DNA of 64,000 nt from Tuctoria greenei (lineage: Eukaryota > Streptophyta > Magnoliopsida > Poales > Poaceae), in assembly GCA_036927565.1 (NCBI GenBank), contig JAYESD010000004.1, forward strand, positions 167,373,697 through 167,437,696, written 5' to 3'. Every line of letters starts with the position of its first letter. The first letter of the stretch is position 1. Of the stretch, positions 40,682 to 53,321 are shown in pieces. Position numbers and translations under genes: made by a program. Under the pieces are notes generated by a model. The model searched no databases. It saw only the letters and a program-made list of their open reading frames with translations, and had not been told where the DNA came from.

Positions 40682-43524
40682 TGTGACACCCGATCCCGAA
40701 AATGAACCAAGTGTGACACATATGTGTGCCCAGGACGTTCAACACACATACGCGAGTGCATCACAAACATATACAGAAAATTACCATAAAACAAATTAAT
40801 AAGTACTTTTATTACAATATTCAAATAATCATCAAATTATAACTCTAACGGTCATTATTAGTAATCCGAAACTAATGCAGCGGAAATAAATCTAACTAAG
40901 CAAATGGGATATAGAGTGGCTCCAAGCAATCCACAAGCAAGTCGACGGCAGCACACAACCTAGTACTCCGTATTATCCTCAGGGTACTTTCAAACATCAC
41001 TTGAAACTGCTGGTGAGGGAATTGCAAGGGTGAGCACATGTCATACTCAGCAAGTGTGAGAAAATAATGACATGTAGCTCAAACAAGGAATTGATAATAA
41101 ATAATGGCTAGTTGCTTAAAAGTACATTTAAAACATGTGTAAAGCATACTACAATGTCTATGTGAAATAATCCTATGATATCCTAAATAATTAACATAAT
41201 ATGAATCCATCACCTATTATCCATCCATATGCCAGATTACCATCATCATTAACCATGTTCATTTACCACAATCCAGTCCATAACCATAACCATAACCATA
41301 ACCATAACAACCCAATTCCCAAGTTTCCTCTAATCATGTAGGTCATCCATGTGCTCTTAACCGGAAGCATGGCTATCATGATAGTTTTTAACACTCTACA
41401 GAGGTTGTACCACTTTACCCACAAGTACGTGATTTTGTCACCCGTCTGCAACTAAAGAAACCTCACTTATGTCAATTACACTACCTAAGGTGTATGGCCA
41501 AGTGATCACAAAATATTCTTTATAAAGGGACTACCAGCATATTCAGACCCACTATGGTTTCACCGGTGGTGATGCCTCCAACTGAGCACATCCAACCAAG
41601 GGCCCCCTCTTGTGCTGTTTGGATCACAGGACAGTCCTGCCACTATTTCAAACCCAACCGACTCCCGTTCCCTGCTCCCCCAAATGATCCAAACAATTCT
41701 AAGAATACACCTAATTAATTGGCTAAGCCGCACCCATACTTGGCCTTGTGGTGGCACTATTGTCCTGGCTTATTCTCTCATGAACCGTTCGTTAGATCAA
41801 AGGCAAGCAAAACGACCATATCTTCCAACCCAATCCACAATCCATGCTTGCTTAGATCTCCGAAGTCCCATGTTACTAATTAACCATGTTCATCAATTCA
41901 CATCATCCATAAGTTCATTAATTGATATTAAGGCCATTTGGTTGTTTTCCCATCCCAATTAATTAGAGCAAAACAAAAAGGTAACAATATCCTTCCCAAC
42001 TCTCTACAATGCATCCCAAGCGATAAGGACGGTCCAACAAGACTAGTAAACACCTATCATGGGTTTCCTATCAATTTGACACAAGCATGCAGTTTTGCAA
42101 ATAAAACATTTAGAAACAAGATCAAAATGTTCAAGGACACTTGCCTTGCTCTTTGGATTGGTTAGGATTGAAAGCTTCGAAGTTCTGATGCTGGAGGTCC
42201 TCGACAGCATCCTCTACAGCGATACCTTCTATTCCGTGCGACAAACATGCGAAACAAACATTACAATCAAATATTGCTCAAATATTACTCAATATGCCAT
42301 GGTATGCATGATTGATACAGCTATGTGGTAAAACATGTTGTTAGGTTGATATCATTGCTTACTAACTAGTCACAATTAATTTTTACATATTAGAACAAGC
42401 TTCAAGTCATTTTAGAGGATATTAATGAAGTTCCAGAAATTTTCAGAATTGAAGAACCAGACTAGTCCGCAATGAGGTCGGACGTGTCGGTTCTAGAATA
42501 GAAAGGGGATCGGACTAGTCCGCACAAGGACCAGACAAGTCTATTTGGCTAGGGTTTTGGCAAATTTTCCAATTAAAGCTTAGTTTCAGTTAATATGGAA
42601 TTATAATTTACATACAAAAGATGCATCTAAGATAATTACTGTGAATCCTAGGGTTGAAGGGTTGAGGATTCGACAAAACTCGAGATCTTGACATCTAGAT
42701 CAAAAGAAGATGAAGAATTGATGGAGGGAAACGTTGACGACGAAGTGTTGACGAAGATCGCAGCAGTGACAACGATATTGATTGATTCCCCTCCTTCTTC
42801 CCTTCTCCTTCTTCTCCCTGCGGTGAAGGCTCCTTGGTGGCGGCTCTAATGAACTGGGGCTAGGACTTTCTTCAATTGTGGCAAAGAGATGAAAGGGTGG
42901 GTGGTGGGGTGTTTATATAGGGTGGAGGTGACAGGGTTTGGGGTTGAATTCGAGTTTAAGGCGGTGGAGGCCTATGTTGGGTCCCACCTAGGCTCCACAG
43001 GGGTTGGACGCGACATTCCTGGCCCAATTAAGGCAAATATACAACAACTAGTCGTGGATAAAGAAATAGAATCCAAGTCAGGCATACCGAACTAGTTCAC
43101 TTGGGGGCTGGACAAGTCTGATACGGAACAAAGACTTGAACGGGCAGGTCCGGAGATGGTCCGGACAAGTCTGGGGTTTGTTCAATTTTTCTAAAATCGG
43201 ACAAAAACGAGGATTTACCAGACAACTCCGAAAAGTTTCAGTAGTGAAGATCGGACTAGTCCATACTCGAGAACGGACAAGTCTGGACAACATCAGAAGC
43301 ATTTTTTGGACTAGTCCGAAGAAAATAGCGGACACATCCTGGAAACAACATAGAGCAAAATGGACTAATCCGGGGTCCAAACCGGACAAGTTCGCACTGA
43401 CACAGACTTTTAACTGCAGTTTTGGTTCTAATTCATTTTAAACTTGTTCTTCTTTGTGTTGCTTAATGTTAAACATGTATAAGAGTGTATGTAATGCATG
43501 ATGTATGAAAATGAGGGTGTTACA
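40682..43524 (-). repeat. Tek-2 3' LTR (left copy)
   Basis: TGTGACACCC to GGTGTTACA. The first and last ten bases are near inverted repeats. It holds CGGAC-NN-GTCCG dyads on both sides of a minus-sense TATA box (CTATATAAAC, 42911-42920): about 42461-42545 downstream and 43083-43400 upstream. An ATAACC hexamer run lies near 41280-41308. Confidence 0.92.
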
Positions 43525-43545
43525 AACCTACCCCCCTTAAAATGA
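43525..43545 (-). other. Tek-2 polypurine tract
   Basis: On the minus strand TTTTAAGGGGGGTAGG immediately precedes the 3' LTR. The same tract is seen at 50183-50194 in Tek-1 and at 58743-58758 in Tek-4. Confidence 0.8.
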
Positions 43546-45170
43546 ATCTTGCCCTCGAGATTCGACGCAGAAGGAAAGAGATAGAGAAATTCTTTCTTGA
43601 GCTCTTCTTCCATCTCCCTAGTAGCTTCCGATTCTGCATGATGCTTCCGTTGTACTTTGCACCATCGAATCACCTTGTTTCTTGTGACTCTCTCCTTTGT
43701 TTTCAAAATTTTGACCGGTTGCTCGGCATAAGTCAAATCTGCCTCTAATTCAAATTCTTCCATTAGCACTTGTTCTTTCGGTACCCTTAAGAACTTCTTG
43801 AGCTGCGAAATGTGAAACACATCATGAACATCGGAAAGATGTGCTAGCATCTCCAACTTATATGCCACTTCTCCATGTTTGCCCAAAATCTTGAATAGCC
43901 CAATATAGCGAGGTGCCAACTTGACCTTGATGTTAAATCGCTTATGACCTCGCATTGGCGACACTTTGAGATATACGAAGTATCCCACCTCAAAGCTTAA
44001 GTTTTCTTGCCTATTATCAGCATAGCCCTTTTGCCTTGATTGAGCAGCCCACAAATTCTTGCGGATTGTCTGAACTTGCTTTTCAGCTTCTTGCAACACA
44101 TCAGGTCCAAACACTTGGTTCTCTCTTGTCTCATTCCAAAACAAGGGTGTCCTACACTTCCTTCCATATAGTGCTTCATATGACGACATCTATAAACTTG
44201 CTTGGTAACTGTTATTGTAGGAAAATTCAGCATACGACAAGCTATTGTCCCAGCTGCGTCCATGCTTCAAAGCACAAGCTCTCAACATATCCTTCAAATT
44301 TTGATTTGTCCTCTCAGTTTGTCCATCGGTCTGTGGATGATATGCTAAGCTGAAATTTAACTTTGTACACATAGCTTCATACAGTTTCTCCCAGAACCTA
44401 GAGGCAAATTGAGAACCTCAGTCAGACACTATTATCTTCGGAACTCCATGTCGACATACGGTATTCTCCATATACAATTCTGCTAGCTTCGCGGTGGTAT
44501 AGGTTATCCTGACGGGGATGAAATGAGCTGATTTCGTCAACCAATCCACAATAACACATATCGAGTCATAACCGGACTGTATTCGCGGTAATCTAACTAT
44601 GAAGTCCATACCGAATTCTTCCCACTTCCATTCTGGAATCTTCAGTGGTTGCAACAGTTCATCTGGCCTTTTGTGTTTATCCTTGACTCGTTGGCACACA
44701 TCACACAATGCAAGATACGTCGCTATGTCCTTTTTCATCCCATCCCACCAATAACATGTCTTCAAGTCCTTGTACATCTTTGTACAGCTGAGATGGATGG
44801 AGTAAGGTGACTCATGTGCCTCCTTTAATATTGTCCCGCGGAGATGCTTCACATTGGGCACGACAATTCTTTTCCCAAGCCATAGAGTGCCATGATCATC
44901 CTCATAAAACCTCCATTCTCTCCCTTCTTGGATCCTTTCCTTGATTTCCTGGATTTCCTCATCATTTGTTTGACCTTCTCGAATTTCTTGTTCCAAAGTC
45001 AGATTTAACTCCATTATTCCCATTTCATTCACAAATTCAAGATTCAACCGTTCAAACTCCTTGCATAGCTCATATGACAACTCTGGAACCGTCAGTTGGT
45101 GGCTTACTCCTTTCCGACTCAAAGAAGTGGGCACTACATTAGCCTTCTTCAGGTGATAATTGATTCCCAC
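43546..45170 (-). pseudogene. pol: Tek-2 integrase with chromodomain-like tail
   Basis: From 45170: zinc-binding HHCC region (KEAHESPYSIHLSCTKMYKD and LALCDVCQRVKDKH) intact, first catalytic Asp in GMDFIVRLP, second in IVSD followed immediately by a stop near 44418, and Glu in DGQTERTNQNLKDM intact. A further stop near 44190 separates the C-terminal part with CRTPLFWNETRENQ, QSRQKGYADNRQ, LAPRYIGLFKILGKHGEVAY and DVHDVFHISQLKK. It ends in a chromodomain-like tail (RVTRNKVIRWCKVQRKHHAE, then SEATREMEEELKKEF). Chromodomains of this kind guide integration towards marked heterochromatin. Two stops make it a pseudogene. Confidence 0.88.
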
Positions 45171-46488
45171 ATCATAATCCTTAATGAGCTCTATCTATCT
45201 TTGTTGCCTCAAATTTACGTCTGTTTGTGTGAAAATGTACTTATGACTATTGTGATCCGTATAAATCTCACACCTATGATCAAGATTGTAATGTTTCCAT
45301 ATCTTGAAGGCATGCACTACGACTGCAAGTTCAAGATCATGCATATGGTAATTCTTCTCATGTTTCTTCAATTTCCTTGATGCATGGGCTACCACTTGTC
45401 CTTCTTGCATGAATACGCACACAAGTCCTTGTCTTGATGCGTCACAATAAATATCAAAACTTTTACTCACATCATGCAAAACCAACACAGGTGCTGTGTT
45501 AACCTCTTCTTTAGCTCCTCAAAACTATCTTTGCAAGCTTGAGTCCATTAGAAAGCTTTTTGCTTCATTAATAATTCTGTCATGGGCTTGGCTATTTTGG
45601 AGAAATCTTTGATGAACTGACGGTAATATCCAGTCATTCCAAGAAAGCTCCTAATTTCCTTCACATTCTGTGGCGGCTCCCATTTTAGCACATCCCTCAC
45701 TTTTCCTGGTCAACCGATACTCCTCCTCTGGAGATGATATGGACTAAAAATGACACCTCCCTTAACCAAAACTGGCACTTGTTGAATTTTGCATACAACT
45801 AATGTTCCCTCAATTTCTGCAATGTGAGTCTCAAATGCTCCTCATGATCCTCCTCGCTTCTCTAGTAGGTCATAATGTCATCAATGAACACCACGATGAA
45901 TTTATCCAAGTAGTCCATGAAAACATTATTCATGAGGTACATAAAGTATGTTGGTGCATTCATTAATCCAAAAGACATAACGGTGTACTCGTAAGATCCA
46001 TACCGTGTCTGAAATGTCGTTTTGGGTATATCCGGCGGTCTAATCTTCATTTGGAAATAACATTACCTTAAGTCAATCTTGGAGAAAACACAAGCGCCCT
46101 TCATTTGATCAAACAAATCCTGTATACGGGACAATGTATACTTGTTCTTGATTGTCACCTCATTGAGAGCCCGATAATCCACACACATCCTTTGGGACAC
46201 ATCCTTCTAATCCATGAAAAGCACTAGGGCTCCCCAAGGTGAAGAGCTTGGGCGAATGAAACCCTTCTCTAGTTCCTCTTGAATTTGCTTCTTGAGCTCC
46301 GCTAACTCCATAGGAGGCATCCTATATGGCCTCTTAGCTATAGGTGCAGTTCCAGGTATTAATTCAATAGCAAACTCTATGTGATGATCAGGTGGCATAC
46401 CTGGTAACTCATACAGAAACACATCCAAAAATTCGCACACCACTGGGATCTCTTCTATTGCTGCACCGTCCATTTTATTCAGCTCCAC
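45171..46488 (-). pseudogene. pol: Tek-2 reverse transcriptase and RNase H
   Basis: From 46488: IELIPGTAPIAKRPYRMPPM and EKGFIRPSSSPWGALVLFMD, a stop near 46207, then MCVDYRALNEVTIKNKY, FSKIDLR followed by a stop near 46059, RYGSYEYTVMSFGLMNAPTY, FIDD box near 45875, and another stop near 45862. RNase H fragments follow: FDIYCDASRQGLVCVFMQ, VVAHASRKLKKHEKNYHMHD, EIYTDHNSHKYIFTQTDVNL, ending near 45195. The order is normal for gypsy RT/RNase H, broken by several stops and frameshifts. Confidence 0.88.
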
Positions 46489-46708
46489 CTACTTTGGTGT
46501 GTGTTGAGATGCTTCAAATTCTATGCTGACTCCTTCCTCATTTGTCAACTTCACCATTTTTGTGGCACATTGAATTATCCCATTGTGCTTCCTTAACCAG
46601 TCTATTCCAAGTATTATGGCTAGTCCTTGTGATTCCAAAACAATGAGGTTGGCAAAGAAGTCTACCCCCTTATTCTAAGGATTAATTTTGGACATACTAT
46701 ATTCGTCT
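46489..46708 (-). pseudogene. pol: Tek-2 protease remnant
   Basis: Carries the ILGIDWL-type motif near 46600 (Tek-1 has ILGMDWL) and the following HNGIIQCATK region, but the part with the DSG active site is lost at the gag deletion. Confidence 0.7.
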
Positions 46709-46796
46709 TCCAAGTAGCTTCGTCTAAAATAGTGAATCTTCTAGTTGTGTCCATCTTCCAATTAAGTAAAGGTTGAACGAGATAGAAAAGGAAGAT
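46709..46796. other. Unrelated filler at the Tek-2 gag deletion
   Basis: Between the protease remnant ('ggacatactatattcgtctt') and the 5' leader ('ccccaactatatgcat') lie about 90 bases with no match to the other Tekay copies in the window. They replace roughly 1.3 kb of gag. The source is not recognised. Confidence 0.6.
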
Positions 46797-47028
46797 AGAA
46801 CGAATCCCCAACTATATGCATCAAGGAGTATGAAACTAAGCATCTACCTATATAAGCCGATATGGATGTGGCAAGCGCTAAAGCATCCCACAATCCTCTA
46901 CTTAGCACATAAGCAAACAAACAACATTACATAGCAATCAGCACACCAAACAAACCTCAACTATAACTAAGTGCTCCTATGTGCTCTAAAGTGTCCATTA
47001 TACCTAGGTTGCATCCTATGGTCAACCT
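46797..47028 (-). other. Tek-2 5' leader
   Basis: Non-coding leader between primer site and gag, collinear with 6897-7150 of Tek-1. Confidence 0.7.
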
Positions 47029-47041
47029 GGCTCTGGTACCA
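47029..47041 (-). other. Tek-2 primer-binding site
   Basis: On the minus strand TGGTACCAGAGCC, one mismatch from the initiator-Met site in Tek-1. Confidence 0.85.
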
Positions 47042-47044
47042 ATT

Positions 47045-49944
47045 TGTGACACCCGGTCCCAAAAATGAACCAAGAGTGACGCATATGTGTGCCCAGGACG
47101 TTCAACACACATATACGAGTGCATCAAAAATGATATATAGAAAATTACCACAACACAAATTAATAAGTAAGTAATTTTATTACAATATTCAAATAATCCT
47201 CAAATTACAACTCTAATGATCATTATTAATAAATTTGAAACTAATGCAGCGGAAATAAATCTAACTAAGCAAATGGGATATAGCGCAGCTCCAAGTAATC
47301 CAAAGGCAAGTCAATGGCAGCATAGAACCTAGTACTCCGCATTATCCTCAGGGTACTCCCAAACATCGCCTGAAACTGATGGTGGGAGAATTGCAAGAGT
47401 GAGCACATGTCGTACTCAACATGTGTGGGAAAATAATGACATGTATCTTAAACAAGGAATTGATAATAATAATAATAATAATGGCTAGTTGCTTAAAAGT
47501 ACATTTGAAACATGTGTCAAGCATCCTACAATGTCTATGTGAAATAATCCCATCATATCCCAAATAATTAACATAATACAAAAACATCACCTATTATCCA
47601 TCCATATGCCAGATTCTTACCATCATCATTAACCGTGTTCATTTACCACAATCCAATCCATAACCATAACCGTAACCATAACCATGACCATCCCAATTCT
47701 CAAGTTTCCTCTAATCATGTAGGTCATTTAGGTGCTCTTAACCGGGAGCACAGCTATCATGATAGTTTTTAACACTATGCAGAGGTTGTACCACTTCACC
47801 CACAAGTTCATGATTTCGTCACCCGTCGGCGACTAAAGAAATCTCCCTTATGCCAATTACACTACCTTAGGTATATGGCCAAGAGATCACAAAATAGCCT
47901 TTTCAAAGGGACTACCAGCGTATTCAGACCTACTAAGGTTTCACCAGTGGTGATGCCTCCAACTGACCACATCCAGCCAAGGGCCCCTCTTGTGCCGTTC
48001 GGATCCCAGGGAAGTCCCGCCACTATTTCAAACCCAACCGACTCCCAATCTGCGCTCCCCCAAATGATCCGAACGATGTTGACAATACACTTAATTAATT
48101 GGCTAAACCGCACCCATACTTGGCCTTGTGGTGGCACTGTTGTCCTTGCTTATTCTCGCATGAACTGGTCCTCAGATCCAAGGCAAGCAAAACCACCATA
48201 TCTTCCAACTCAGTCCACAATACATGCTTGTTTATATCTCCCAAGTCCCATGTTACCAATTAACGATGTTCATCAATTCACATCATCCATAAGTTCATTA
48301 ATTCATAATTAAGCCATTTAGTTGTTTTACCATCCCATTTAATTTTAGCGAAGCAAAAAGGTAAAAATACCCTTCCCGACTCTCTACAATGCATCCCAAG
48401 CAACAAGGATGGTCCAACAAGACTAGTAACACCTATCATGGGTTTCCCATCAATTTGACACAAGCCTGCAATTTCACAAATGAGACATTTAGAAATAGGA
48501 TCAAAATGTTAGGTACACTTGCCTTGCTCTTGAGATTGGTTAGGACCGAAAGCTTTGAGGTTCTGATGCTGGAGGTCCTCGACAACACCCTCTACAGTGA
48601 TACCTTCTATTCCGCGCGACAAACATGTGAAACAAACATTACAATCAAATATTGAACAAATACTACTCTATATGCCATGATATGCATTATTGATGCAATT
48701 ATGTGATAAAACATGTTATTAGGTTGATATCATTTCTTACTAACTAGTGAAAATTAAGTTTTACATGTTAGAACAAGCTTCAAGTCATTTTGGAGTATAT
48801 TAAAGAAGTTTGAGAAATTTTCAGAACTGAAGAACCGGACTAGTCTGCAGTGAGGCTGGACATGTCCATTCTGGAACAGAAAGGGGATCGGACTAGCTCG
48901 CATAGGAACCAGACAAGTCCATTTGGCTAGGGTTTTGGCTAATTTTCCAATTAGAGCATAGTTTGAGTTAATATGGAATCATAATTTACGTAGGAAAGAT
49001 GCATCTAAGATAATTATCGTGAATCCTAGGGTTCAAGGGTTGAGGATTCGATGAAACTTGAGATCTTGATGTCTAGATCCAAAGAAGATGAAGAATTGAT
49101 GGAGGGAAACGTTGACGATGAAGTGTTGATGAAGATCGCAGCAGCGACGACGATCTTAATTGATCCCCCTCCTTCTTCCCTTCTCCTTCTTCTCCCTGCG
49201 GTGGAGCCTCCTTGGTGGTGGCTCTCATGAACTAGGGCTGGGACTTCCTTCAATTGTGGCAAAGATATGAAAGGGTGGGTGGTGGGGTGTTTATATAGGG
49301 TGGAGGTGGTATGGTTTGGGATAGAATTAGAGTTTAAGACGGTGGTGTCCTATGTGGGGTCCCACATGGGCTAGGGGTTGGACACGATGTTCTTGGCCCA
49401 ATTAAGGCAAATACCCAATAACTAGTCGTGGAGAAAGAAATAGAATTTTAGATGAGCATATCGGACTAGTCTGCTTGGGGGTCACACAAGTCCAATACAG
49501 AATAGAGACTTGAACGGGCAAGTCTGGAGATGGTCCAGACAAGTCCAATCTTGTCCAGAGAGCACAACTGACAAGTCTGGTATGAGGTCGGACAAGTCGG
49601 GTTGTCCAATTTTTCAAAAAACCAGACCAAAACGAGGATTTACCGGACAACTCCAAAAAGTTTCAGTAGCGAAGATCGAGCTCGTCCGTACTCGGGAATG
49701 GACAAGTCCGGATAACATCAGAAGCATTTTTTGGACTAGTCTGCAGCAAGCTGACACGTCTGGAAAACAACAGAGAGAAAAATGGACGTGTTCAGGGTCC
49801 AAACCGGACATGTCCGCACTGACAAAGACTTTAACTCCTGTTTTGGTTATAATTCATTTAAACTTGTTTGTCTTTGTGTTGCTTAATGTTAAATATGTAT
49901 AAGAGTGTATGCAATGCATGATGGATGAAAATGAGGGCGTTACA
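47045..49944 (-). repeat. Tek-2 5' LTR (right copy)
   Basis: 2900 bp, TGTGACACCC to GGGCGTTACA. It has the same layout as the left copy: dyads at about 48836-48930 and 49465-49820 and a minus-sense TATA (CTATATAAAC, near 49289-49298). It is visibly more diverged from its partner than the Tat-1 or Copia-C LTR pairs. Confidence 0.92.
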
Positions 49945-49949
49945 CGAAA

Positions 49950-50176
49950 GAACAAGTACCAATGGAAGAACTGGAATTAGAGGCAGACTTGACCTATGTT
50001 GAGCAACCTGTCAATGTTTTTGAAACCAAGGAAAGAGTCACAAGAAACAGGGTGATTCGATGGTGCAAAGTACAATGGAAGCATCATGCAGAATCGGAGC
50101 GACTTGCGAGCTAGAAGAAGACCTCAAGAGAGAATTTTCCTATCTCTCTCTTCTATGTCGAATCTCGAGGGCGTGA
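49950..50176 (+). pseudogene. pol: Tek-1 pol part 3: chromodomain-like tail
   Basis: The last piece of the Tek-1 polyprotein after the Tek-2 insertion. It reads EQVPMEELELEADLTYVEQP, then TKERVTRNRVIRWCKVQWKH, then a frame change near 50095 and a stop. The tryptophan- and lysine-rich stretch corresponds to the chromodomain-like C-terminus of Tekay integrase. Confidence 0.82.
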
Positions 50177-50182
50177 TTCATT

Positions 50183-50194
50183 TTAAGGGGGGTA
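50183..50194 (+). other. Tek-1 polypurine tract
   Basis: TTAAGGGGGGTA, four bases before the LTR. It is the plus-strand primer site. Confidence 0.8.
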
Positions 50195-50198
50195 GCTT

Positions 50199-53049
50199 TA
50201 TAACACCCTCATTTTCATCCATCATGCATTGCATACATTCTTATACATGTTTAACAATAAGAAACAAAAAAGGGAACAAGTTTAATTTGACTTAGAACCA
50301 AAACAGCAGTTAAAAGCCTGTGTCAGTGCGGACTTGTCCGGACTAGGCCCCGGACTAGTCTGATTTTCCCTCTGTTGTTTTCCGGACTTATCCGGTTTTT
50401 GCTACGGATTAGTCCAAAAATGTTTCTGTTGTTTCCCAGACTTGTCCGTTCTCATGTAAGGACTAGTCCAATCTTCGCTACTGGAACTTTTCGGAGTTGT
50501 CCGGTAATTCCTCATTTTGGTCCGATTTTTGAAAAAGTGGACAAACGTCCGGACTTGTCCGTTTTGCTTTCTGCTCCAGATCGGACTTGTCCGGACGCCC
50601 ATCGGACTTGTCCGTTCTAGTCTATGTATCCAATCATACTTGTTCAGCCTCTGTGCGGACTAGTCCGGTCTGCTCGACTCGGATTCTATTTTTTCCTCCA
50701 CGACATGTTATTAGGTATTTGCCTTAAGTGGGCCTAAGAATGTCGTGCCCAACCCCTGTGGAGCCCATGTGGGACCCCACCAAGGCCTCCACCACCTTAT
50801 ACTTTGATTCCACCAAAATCCTACCACCTCCACCCTATATAGACACCCCACCACCCGCCCTTTCATCTCTTTGCCACATTAGAAGAAACTCTTAACCCTA
50901 GTCTGTGCAGCCGCCATCGAGGAGAGAGGAGCTCGCAGCCAGGGGAAGGAGGAGGAGGATAGGAGGATCCAACAAGATCGATATTTGTCAACTCATCAAC
51001 ATCATCGTGAATTCTCCACCAACTCTTCACCACCAACCCTAGACGTCAAGATTCAAGTGTTTCACCCAAATCTTGACCCTTGAGTTGTTGAATTCACGGT
51101 AATTACCTTAGATCATCTCTATACATTAATCTTGGTCCCATATTCAACTCAAACCATGCTCTAGTTGGAAATTCGCCAAAACCAGCCATAACGGACTTGT
51201 CCGGTCCCAGTGCGGACTAGTCTGATTTCCTTTATGTTCCAGAACGGACATGTCCAGGCCTGGTGCAGACAATTCTGTCCTTTTGTTCTAAAATCCCTTG
51301 AACTTCTTTAATATCCTCCAAAATGACTTAAAACTTGTTCTAACATGTAATACTGAATTGTAACTAGTTAGTAAGCATTGATAACAACTTGATAACATGC
51401 ATTACCACATAATTGAATCAGTCATGCATATCATGGCGTATTGAGAAATATATGAGCATTTATTGATTTTAATGTTTATTTTGTATGTTTGTTGCACGAA
51501 ATAGAAGATTTTGGTCTAGAGGGTGTTGTCGAGGACCTCCAGCACCAAAACTTTAAAGTTTCTGATCCAAACGAGTCTCACGAGCAAGCGAAGTGTCCTT
51601 GATCATTTTGATCCTGTTTTTAAATGTTTTCTTTCCAAGACTGCATGTTTGTGTCAAATTGATGGGAAACCCATGACAGGTGTTTACTAGTTTTGTTTGA
51701 CCATCCTTGTCGCTTGGGATATATTGTAGATAGTCGATAATGGCATTTTTACCTTTTTGCTTTGCTCTAATTAATTGGGACGGGGAAACCACCTAATGTC
51801 TTAACTATGTATCAATGCACCTATGGATGGTGTGAGTTGATGAATATGGTTAATTGGTAAAATGGGACATGGGAGATCTAAGCAGACATGGTTTGTGGAT
51901 TGGGTTGTAAGATATGGTGGCTTTGCTTTCCTTAGATCTAAAGACCGTTTCATGCAAGAATAAGCCAGGACAACAGTGCCACCGCAAGGCCAAGTATTGG
52001 TGCGGCTTAGCTAATTAATTAGGTGTATTGCCAGTATTGTTCAGATCATTTGGGGAGTGGGGAATGGGAGTCGGTTGGGTTTGCAATAGTGGTGGGACTG
52101 CCCTAGGATCCGAACGGCACAAGAGGGAGCCCTTGGTTGGATGTGCTCAGTTGGAGTCATCACCACCGGTGAAACCTTGGTGGGTCTAAATATGCTCATA
52201 GTTCCTTTGTAAAGGATATTTTTTGATCTCTTGGCCATATACCTAAGGTAGGGTATTTGGCATAAGGGAGGTTTCTTTAGTCACCAACTGGTGACGAAAT
52301 CACGAACTTGTGGGTAAAGTGGTACAACCTCTGCGGAGTGTTAAAAACTATCATGATAGTTGTGCTCCCGGTTAAGAGCACCTGGATGACCCACATGATT
52401 AGAGGGAACTTGGGATTTGGGATGGTTTTGGTTATGGTTATGGATTGGATTGTGATAAATGGACATAGTTAATGATGATGGTAAGAATCTGGTGTATGGA
52501 TGGATAATTGATGATGGATTCATATTATATTAATTATTTGGGATATGGTGTGATTATTTCACATAGACATTGTAGGATGCCTTTCATATATTTGAAATAT
52601 ACTTTTCAGCAAATAGCCATTATTTATTATCGTTACTTGTTTAAGCTTCACTAATTTTCCCACACTTGTTGAGCACGACATGTGCTCACCCTTGCAATTC
52701 CCCCACCAACAGTTTTAGGTGTTGTTTGGGAGTACCCTAAAGATAATGCGGAGTACTAGGTTCTGTGCTGCCGTCGACTTGCATGTTGTTATGCTTGGAG
52801 CCGCACTATTCCATTTGCTTAGTTTGCTTAGCTTAATGTTTAGATTATTTCTGCTGAAGTGTTATTAGTATTAATCATTAGAGTTTGTAATTCGAGGATT
52901 ATTTGAATATTGTAGTAAAGTACTTATTCACTAGTTTGTGATGTGGTAATTTTCTATATATCGTTTGTGATGCACTCGTGTATGTGTCTTGAACATACTG
53001 TGCACACATATGCGTGACACTTGGTTCATTTTCAGAACCTGGTGTCACA
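50199..53049 (+). repeat. LTR shared by Tek-1 (as 3' LTR) and Tek-3 (as 5' LTR)
   Basis: 2851 bp, starting TATAACACCC (TG mutated to TA) after the Tek-1 polypurine tract and ending GTGTCACA. It is followed directly by a degenerate primer site and a second interior in the same orientation. Dyads CGGACTTGTCCG, CGGACTAGTCCG and variants lie at about 50328-50670, upstream of the TATA box CTATATAG (50835-50842), and again at 51187-51290 downstream of it. Confidence 0.9.
50835..50842 (+). promoter_or_regulatory. TATA box of the Tek-1/Tek-3 LTR
   Basis: CTATATAG in CACCCTATATAGACACC, in sense orientation, at the same place relative to the dyad array as in the Tek-2 and Tek-4 LTRs. Confidence 0.6.
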
Positions 53050-53321
53050 AATTGGAATTAAAGCCACAGATTGACCGTATGACACAACCTAGATAGACTG
53101 GACACTTTAGAGCACATAGAAGCACTCAGGAATAGTCGAGTTTTGTTTGGTGTTTATATTGTTATGTAATGTTTTCTTGTGTGATTAGTAGAGGATTGTG
53201 TGATTCTCTAGCGCTTGCCACATCCATATAAGTTTATATATGTAGTTGCTTAGTTTCATATCCTTTGATGCATATAGTCGGGGATGTTTTCTAAATTCTT
53301 CTATCTCTTGCTCTTGCTTCA

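Larger units (their letters stand above)
40682..49944 (-). mobile_element. Tek-2: gag-less Tekay-type Ty3/gypsy element
   Basis: LTRs at 40682-43524 (2843 bp) and 47045-49944 (2900 bp) flank an interior of only 3.5 kb, with target duplication CGAAA in Tek-1 integrase. pol is present but degenerate. gag is absent, replaced by about 90 bp of unrelated DNA at roughly 46709-46796. The C-terminal chromodomain-like tail supports a Tekay/Del-type chromovirus. Confidence 0.93.

Noticed and set aside
41277..41308. Telomere-like ATAACC hexamer run (also about 47660-47690)
   Set aside because: Plant telomeres use TTTAGGG/CCCTAAA. This is a short microsatellite inside Tekay LTRs.
50402..50602. Short frames in Tekay LTRs containing repeated 'TSP' words
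   Set aside because: These are translations of the GGACTAGTCCG dyads (ACTAGTCC reads as TSP), not proteins.
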